Below, in pieces: positions 56,361 through 64,000 of a DNA stretch of 64,000 nt. Location: the NCBI GenBank assembly GCA_907163375.1, contig CAJQUW010011299.1, positions 186,001 to 250,000 on the forward strand. Reading direction: 5' to 3'. Made by a program: the position numbers and the translations under genes. The notes under the pieces were generated by a model. It made no database searches, was not told the DNA's origin, and saw only the letters and a list, made by a program, of their open reading frames with translations. Source of the stretch: Prostheceraeus crozeri (taxonomy: Eukaryota; Platyhelminthes; Polycladida; Euryleptidae). Each line of letters begins with the position of its first letter. The first letter of the stretch is position 1.

Positions 56361-58014
56361 TGAACATACCTAGGGTACAGCTACACTGCCAAGTAATTCA
56401 AGTTGACCTCAAAAATGTGACTTCATCCGAGGTCACCGGAATTAAAATATCCCCTTTAGAATACTGCTTAAATCCTTTACAGCTACTCACCGACGGAGAT
56501 TTGGTAGTCACTTCACGGATGCGCTCTCAATATGCAATGGTGAAGATTAACAATTCCACCAGGAACGTCTTATGCATCACACCCCTCCATTACGTCACAT
56601 GCTGTTTTATTCAGTCCGCTGTCTTCATCCGCTCTACGGTTGGTGCAGAGAAATGATGTATAACAGTCGTCGCTAGCTAAGGTCACATGATATCAATGCA
56701 ATGTCAGCGAGGCATACTAAGTCCTAGGCTTACATTGTCCTCATTCAAGGTGTATCCAGGATGCAGGACAGGTGACTTAATCAGAGACCATCATTCTGAA
56801 AATTTCATCTAGTCTCGGATACTTGCTTTTCCTTTTCCTGAGTTCAAAAATAAAATCTTGAATACCTGGTATCAAATCCATGAAATCGAATTCTACGGTA
56901 TTTCACTTTTGATTTCATCGTAGCCCTAAGCAAAACATGGCACTTATTCGCATTTAGTGCCAGATAAATCAAAAACTGAAAAGCAAAGTCATAGATTATG
57001 TAACCATTGAAGTGGCTTGACCATATTCAGTTCATTTCAGTCGATAGTTCATCTGAAAAGGAAAATCATAATATCAGAAAATGTATAAGAGAAATAGTCC
57101 CATATTCTTGTTCTATACTTCTCAATTGAGTTAGCGCTAATTCCGGTTAAAAATTTGATACGTGGCAAAAATTAATGTATTACTACAAAGTATGCAATTA
57201 TACAACAGAAATTAGGGCCCAACAATGTGTCATTATTATGTAGATTTTGCATGTAACAATGCGGAATTTTGAGTGCATAATAATGATATTGTCCTAAGCT
57301 GTATTTCTATGGGAAAATACCGTGAAACAATGCAGAAAAAAGCGTGATATGTTCATGTAAATAATATTCAATGAGAAAATATCGTGTTTTTTCAGCGCAT
57401 TGAAATGATAAGTTTTGGGGAAACTATCATGGAAAAGCTTAGGACAATACGGATAGTTTTATACGGGTATTTACAGGTTTCCAATTTTTTTACAACAAAT
57501 TCATCAACGTCATTCTTCTTCAAGATAAGGAAGGCAAGAAATTTCAATGAAAGTCAAGATACTTAAAAGTCATCGATTTGAGATCACAACTACATGGGGT
57601 GCTTTGACAAACGCACCCTGCTGGGGGGGGGGGAACGACATTTTCTGCTTATTTGCGAACCTAAAGGTCACACAATTTCGCGAATGGCCCACACGCAAAT
57701 TCGTGAATCATAAAGCATTTTCAACTGTTAATCTATCAATTTCAATTATTGAATATATCCTGTTTTTTTCCTGCTCATGGAATCTGTTCATGGAAACGAT
57801 CAATATTAGCTCATTCTTTGCATAAATTAAGTAACCATATAAATGTGTCAAGTATTTTGTGCATCCTGCATGAATATTGTGTATACGTTGACTGAAGTGA
57901 GCATCATAACCGATTATGAGCGGTAAAGACAACACATGGAGTGATGCTACCACGATCAGCAGTGTTTCTCAAGCCCCTTCCCGCAGGCGTGAACCGAGAC
58001 CAGGTTAACCTCCT
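56361..58014. other. Intergenic, nothing recognised
   Basis: Several short frames overlap without known motifs. A run of eleven G lies at 57623-57633. Confidence 0.4.
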
Positions 58015-58944
58015 ATGCGATATTCGAAAATCAGTTTGGATTTGGAACAGCGGCTTGTAGAAGCCCACGAGAGCAGGACGGATTGGAAACTTGTCGTAGG
58101 AAAAATCAACATAAAACAGGCTCCTGCAAGGTCATTTCTCCTAAGATCGAGCAGTGGTCCTTTCCTTTTATTCATATGGTCGATGCATTTCCTCTCCTAC
58201 TAGTAATTTTTCTGTACATGTACTTTAGCTACAACGTATTCACTTCGTGATTGCTCGTCCAGGGACTGTGATGCATTGCTTGATCGATATTCGAGCAGGA
58301 TTCATGTTTCAATCAGTTCGATTCATTCTTCGTGTCACACCTACTGAGAGCAGACAAAACGCGTCTGTTACAATAATTAAGTAAAATGAAATTTCTGGCG
58401 ATTTTTTCATCCACAAGATCACACCGGGGCACAATTGCGTCAATATTCTATAAACCTATCAAAATAATATTCTTTAATACAAAGATGTAACAATTATCAA
58501 GTATTCTTCAAATACAATATCTTGCATGGTATCATTTTTCACTAAAATGAAGTTGATCTCTGCAAACCGCTTATGTTGTATCAACACCTAATCATCTATA
58601 GCATGCTTATCATTCATTTCTTGTTTGTTGTATTTCTCGTAAAACGACATTTCCCAACGGAAGAGATAGAAATATGGAAGTGGCTTCTAAGAAACTTTAC
58701 AGCGAAGCGAGAGTGCTCAAAATGTTGTGATTATGGACAATGCACCAATCCACACCGACGCTTCATTTTGTGTGGCTCTCCGTTTCTCAACCCAACTGAA
58801 AACAGTTTCTCAACCATTAAGTTGCGGTTGAAGAAATTGTTGCGCGAGGAAGCAACAATACGAGTAGCAGCAGAAGTTCTAACTCATACATCTGTATCTG
58901 AACACCGTACTTTAGTTCTTCACAACATTCTTGAGATCCTGTAA
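58015..58944 (+). pseudogene. Tc1/mariner-like (DDE_3) transposase remnant
   Basis: The front at 58015-58130 reads LDLEQRLVEAHESRTDWKLV, a helix-turn-helix start. The end at 58650-58944 reads GSPFLNPTENSFSTIKLRLK then KLLREEATIRVAAEVL, with the catalytic Glu in FLNPTENSFS. The middle, including the first two acidic residues, is not readable; 58200-58570 may be an insertion or decay. No TIRs recognised. Confidence 0.68.
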
Positions 58945-61434
58945 AGCCAAACTATTTCTAGCATGAAGGTTGCACGAATGCAAAATCATGTGATCACATA
59001 CTTGGACAGATGTCTGAATGGTCGTAGCATTATTGCTCAGTCAGTAAACTTTTTCTTTTCTGATCTGCTTCTTATCGAGTATGCTAGGGTTTTTAATTGA
59101 TAATCTTTAGTATTTTTACATCAAAATAATCCGCATGCTTTAGTTTTGAAACTGACTGCCCTATCTTGAACTTAAATACCTTAACACGAACTTGTTTCCG
59201 GAAGCAGTGAAGTTCAGATGACGTATAATTGAAATTGGTTCCACTATCTTTGAAATTGCATGACTTATTTTGAACTTGCATGCGTTGGAATTAAAGTAGC
59301 TCGGGAAACATGGATGCAATGGTCCTATTACAGATAAGCCATAAACAAAAACTACTAAACGGGAAGCACATGCAGGTGTGGGATTCTGACTTAGCAACCG
59401 AAGGTCATTCCAGTTTGGGCTGATAGATGCCTTATATTATGTTAGTTGTACATAACTGAAGCAGTATCAATACTTTCAGGTTGAGATGAATTCATGTACA
59501 AGCCGAAAAGGGATCACGTTGCACAAGACCTCACTAGCGAGCGTGAATGGTGTTGGGTAAGACAAAAGCGTAGGTCACAGCATCACTTCTCAGTGCCTTC
59601 TCCATTGAATCACTTTAAATTACCTTACTCGAACTATCTTTTAATCGGTCATGTCAATACAATGTTTTGTGCCATATAGATAGTGTGGCCTGAGGCCTAT
59701 GAATGACCGAAACGTTGTCATGTTAGTAGAGAAATGTAGTAGACCATTTGCTGGCAATTCTAGTAGAAAGTTACCGCAGTATTTATGTTTTACAAATTCT
59801 CGCGCCTCAGAATGTACTCCTTTTATTCATGAACTTTGATCTTGTCGGAGAATCGTGTAACGGGAGCAAGTTGTCTGCAGATTTTATGGACGAAATCGAA
59901 ACTGTTCAGATATTCTTATCTGAAACTGGAGATTACTGTCACACCTAAGGTTGACGTGGCATATTTTCATAATTCGGAATTTTGTAAATTTGCTGGTCGC
60001 GGTTTGGGACCATGGAGTAGACAAACCAGTCAGTCTGTACATTATGACTTTGCCACTGTTTGGCACAACTTTAAAATTCGCAATACATATAATCAAAATT
60101 GCGGAAAAGGCTTTTTGCGGCCGCCATTTCTAGAGAATAGCCAACATCTAATACACATGCTGCAATGGAAATGTCTGAAAATTAGTTCGTTAAATTGATA
60201 AATTTTTCGAGTTCGCGAATTATGTACATTGAAAAATTATTTGCTAATGATGAGATAGTGATTTACGCCATGATATTCATTTGACTAATCATATCTTTCC
60301 TTATCCCGGATAAAAAAGCAATCAAAATAGCCTAAATATTACAGGGCAAAGTCCAATGTACATGCAGTTCTTTGAAGACTAAATATTCATCACTTATCAC
60401 TTTAGATAAAGCGCTCCGGTTGTATGCAACATCGCAAAACTAAGTTAGAGCAAGATATACAAATGTAGAATACAGCTTTTCAATTCTAGTAAAAAATTAC
60501 AATAACACTATATACTAACTATAAACTACTCAAATACAGGTCGTTTGTCTGTGTGGTGATCTGCTTACACCAGTTGGAATAAGTAATGACTACTTGGTCA
60601 AGAAACTACAATAAAATAGAATAGGTAGTAATGATGTGATTTTCAATGACACTAGTTTCTGGAGCTATTTTGTTCTTGCATGATTTTAAAAACGCACCTG
60701 TACAAAAACTTTAGGCTTTAAATTTTCATTAATTTAATTTAATTCATTTTTACGTTTTGAACCCCTCAGTAATGATCAATTCTGAGAAAACAATGATTTT
60801 GCTTTTGGCATATTTTCCAATCTTTATCTTGATTTGGGGACACAGAGAAATACAACCAGCGCTACGTTATTTGGGGCAATATTAAAATGTCAGCTCAAGA
60901 CAATATCTCATCTCTCGAACTTGGTGATGACAAATTACCCGCCTCGTTTGCTGTCACTTCAGCACGCATGTCAAATACATGCAATCTATCTGATCTACCT
61001 AGAAAATGAGCCAGGAAAAAGATGAAAGGGAGTCATTAATGTGAATTGGTCCTAAGTTAGCATCATTATGGGAAGGCAGATGTCGAAAGCCTGAGAAATA
61101 AGGAGCTGTTGGGATAACTGAACTAGAATTACTGAAAAGCCATGCCCGTTGCTTTGATCGAGCAGTAAATACTATTCGCGAGCTTCTCTATAAACTTAAA
61201 CCGCCGTGTCGTAAAAATATCGAACAAGCTGGAATCAGCTGACAACACGGCCTTTCTGGCATTGACTAGATGCTCTAAGTGTCGGTTTTCGTACTTCACG
61301 TTGGAAAGCAATATTTCCAATAGCTTATTACAGGTCTACATCACCACGCGTATTTCAAATACGCAACACATCTACGAAAAGCAATAATTCCAATCCTTTG
61401 AATTATGTTGGGAATAAGTTGCTAAGGTGCATTT
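58945..61434. other. Intergenic, nothing recognised
   Basis: Short overlapping frames only (for example near 59836-60198 and 60834-61025) without known motifs. Confidence 0.4.
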
Positions 61435-61860
61435 GTGCTCTTCAAAAGAGTTCGAATAAAACATGTGTCATTATTCAATCATTTTGACTGCTCGATCGGC
61501 GAGATTGCAATGACTGAGATCAAACTGGCTTATCTGAGGCTGTTTGATTTCAGGACACAAACTGCAACCAGTCTGTGCCTCACAGCAAAAGACCAAAAGA
61601 CTCGTGGACGTCCATCACTATGAGATCCTCTGATTTCCAGAAAGAAAAGAGAAGAACCAAAGACGCAGTTGACTCCAAAGATCATAGGACTGGACCAGTG
61701 TCACAGAACAAATCAGTGTTCTCATTAGCCGGTGATGATATCACATGGTAGATGCAAAAATCAGACCTGCAAATCTAAGCCATGCACAGGATGTGAAGAA
61801 TGAAGACAGCACGCGTATGTATTACAAAGCAGAACTGTTTTAAATCATTCCATGACGTAA
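61435..61860 (+). pseudogene. piggyBac-type transposase, C-terminal fragment (second family)
   Basis: The frame 61435-61623 ends LYLRLF-like LRLFDFRTQTATSLCLTAKD then QKTRGRPSL, the linker typical of piggyBac/PGBD proteins. Next frames give GRCKNQTCKSKPCTGCEE and ARVCITKQNCFKSFHD, the terminal cysteine-rich zinc domain. At least two frame changes. It is unlike the 28.1-kb piggyBac tail, so a second family is present. Confidence 0.7.
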
Positions 61861-62400
61861 TGCAAGCCATATTTCGTATGTTTTGTGAAAAAAACGATTT
61901 TATGTTAGGGCCATCTTATTTGCCTATAGGGCTTTCTTCTGCAGCTCTACAAATCCAAAATGGAGACATGATTGCCACATTGGCAGGTGAGAAAATAATT
62001 TTAAGACGACTCGTCTCAGATTTCAACATTATAGCCTAATATGGATCCAATATTATTCAATTATGTCAACGTTTGAGAAGTCGACCGAAGGCTATTCTCT
62101 ACAACCCCGGAAATGTATTGTTGTATTATGTACAGTCCTATATATCAACTTAGAATTCTATGAGGATAGGACTGGAATTACAGCGCACCTGACGAGTAGT
62201 TCGCTTCATTCAAAACACTTTCCTCAAACCCTACATAATGTACATGTATAACAGCCGCCGGCGTCAGTAGGCAAAGAACGCGTTTGAGAAAGATTTCTAT
62301 AAGTTGAAGAACAACAGCTTGACAAAACTGTGGTGGATGTTCGCAACTGCATGAACTATAAGTTAAAAATGACCCCGGAGGATGTCAAAAAGGTCTCAGT
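61861..62400. other. Spacer with no clear gene
   Basis: Sequence between the piggyBac tail and the capsid gene fossil; nothing recognised. Confidence 0.35.
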
Positions 62401-63830
62401 TTCGCCTCTCCTATTGTGCAGGGAAATCATAGATGACATCTAGTCGGTTTCCAAATGCAGAGTCCTACAATGCATTTGAACAAACCCATCTATATAGGCC
62501 AAGCAGGGCTGGACCATTCGAAGTTGAAATCTACCGATTTTATTATTACACCTTGAAAAGCACCTCTCTGATCAGGCAGTTAAATTTAGTGCCGGGGGAC
62601 ACGGACAGCTTTTCCCTCGAGGTGAAAGTTGACGCCGGCGTGGATGGGGATGCTGTGTTGTGAGGGACGTACTGCCCAGCAATGCATCGCCGTAAACCTA
62701 TCCAAAGAATTGTACCTCCTCCTACATTGCACCAATGAAACTGCTATGTCAACTATCTGGTGAATGGGAGGTCCCGGTAGCGGATATAATCTACCAAAGC
62801 TGCATCTATGCCTTCACGTCAGAAGATTCCATTACTGTGGCTGAATTACAGACTCCTTAAGAAGTTCTGCTTGAAAGACCAAATCAGACTTGGACGAAGT
62901 TGAATTTGAAACAGATCGCTGAGGACAAGGAAGTTGGGGGTGAGGATGACGCATTTCATAAGAAACTCATTGTTAAATTAGACACCAACCATTATGCGGG
63001 AGATTGCGGTAATAGAGAAACACACCGCATCGAGTGCCGGCTCACGGATGAGGGGTCCTCTTCATCGACAAGCATCTCGCCGTCATCCTGAAACTGCATG
63101 ACGTGCTCACCCCGTAGGACAATTATCCATCCAATGCTGAAAAGTTCACCGTGTCGGCTAAAGATGCCGGGAACAAGAAGGGTTGCATTGTGGCAGTGCC
63201 TGTACACCAGCGTGTGGTAAAACCGGCAAATACACTCTATTCATCACTTGATGCCCTGATGACCGCCTTCGAGAAGTTTGTCAGTTAAGTGGTGCCATAT
63301 ATGCGAGTCAATCAATCCGGTTAGTAGCGGAGGGTGACGGTGATCAGAAGACAGTTACGAAACTTACTTTGGAGCGCGTTTCCGCTGACACCCATTCGAC
63401 ATATCTATTCCTATTCAATGGTCCGTTCAATGAAGCGTCCCAACTGCGACGAAACGTCTCTTTGCACTAGCGAAGAACCCATTCGACGGCACATTCGATT
63501 TGAAAGGCTCGTTCAAGGACGAATGGTCTGTTCAAGTACATCCACTTCAACCACGCGCTGGTGCGGACGGACTGGAGCAGTGAACAGTACAAGTCATCAA
63601 ATTGGAGGCGGTGCAGCACCACAGCATAAGAAAAACGTTCAAATATTTGACGAAGACAGAGAGCTAGTCAACAGTGCGGTTCACGCCGGCGGCAGAAGCC
63701 CATGTCAGCCTGTCCGTCCTCTCACCCAAACTAACAGTCACCTGGAGTAATGATCTACGTGCTATCTTGACCTTTGATCAGACTACTTTCAATTGGAAAG
63801 TCACGGTCACATCATCCGGCGTCATGTCAT
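62401..63830 (+). mobile_element. Polinton/Maverick-like capsid gene fossil
   Basis: A decayed plus-strand gene with short blocks typical of the minor capsid (penton-like) protein of Polintons: an LPSNAS-type opening, a SGEWEV block near 62755 and an SPKLTVTW-type block near 63725. The frame is broken at many points and the fossil looks old. No polymerase, integrase, ATPase or terminal repeats are seen in the window; more of the element could lie beyond the right edge. Family call is by motif memory only. Confidence 0.55.
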
Positions 63831-64000
63831 AGGCGACAGTCAATTCTGTGAAAGATGTGAATAAAATAGATAAATGATAAATAAATAATAGATAAATAAG
63901 TGAATACATAATATGTAATTTCAAATCCTGAAACATTACTATCACTTCTCTTTCTATAATCAGTATTTTAGAAGCACGCATATTTGAGCTTAGAATCAAG
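63831..64000. other. AT-rich window end
   Basis: ATAAATAGATAA-type low-complexity sequence around 63860-63900; nothing else. Confidence 0.4.

Overview
This is animal nuclear DNA, most likely from a marine invertebrate. It is AT-rich and gene-poor, has spliced genes with GT-AG introns, and is packed with transposons of many superfamilies nested in one another. No bacterial operons, rRNA, tRNA or CRISPR arrays were seen. The species cannot be named from the sequence alone.

One host gene is clear. A complete three-exon TTC36 (tetratricopeptide repeat protein 36) lies on the minus strand, with exons at 52353-52199, 44683-44535 and 33173-32848. They splice in phase to exactly 630 nt (209 aa plus stop). 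A TATA box and an inverted CCAAT box sit just upstream. The 7.5-kb and 11.4-kb introns are filled with transposons.

Layout. 0-6 kb: a long minus-strand exon of a C2H2 zinc-finger plus tyrosine-recombinase-like protein. A 181/120-bp satellite with higher-order structure lies beside it, between two copies of the gene's 5' end. 6-11.8 kb: non-coding DNA with decayed satellite relics. 11.77-23.80 kb: a 12-kb foldback element with a 9-bp target site duplication (TSD), terminal inverted repeats (TIRs), and long inverted arms carrying arrays of a ~175-bp monomer. It resembles the Rehavkus group of Mutator-like elements, and a mariner sits in its loop. 25.5-31.5 kb: an AATTTTCC-rich TIR element family, one copy nested in another copy and a third interrupted by a Crypton; a piggyBac tail lies between them. 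32.8-52.4 kb: TTC36 with its loaded introns. These hold a hAT remnant, a second hAT remnant, a nearly whole hAT with another hAT inside it, two LINE tails, a DUF7869-type transposon and a Tc1/mariner-like remnant. 52.5-53.5 kb: a hAT remnant directly upstream of the TTC36 promoter, containing a pogo-like MITE. 54.9-56.4 kb: a Penelope-like element. 58-64 kb: Tc1/mariner-like and piggyBac remnants and a Polinton/Maverick-like capsid gene fossil running toward the window end.

Most unusual signals: the 12-kb tandem-repeat foldback element; four unrelated hAT derivatives that all lost the front of the transposase but kept an open frame for its C-terminal dimerisation region; the Crypton insertion with a paralogous empty site; and the hAT inserted next to the TTC36 core promoter.
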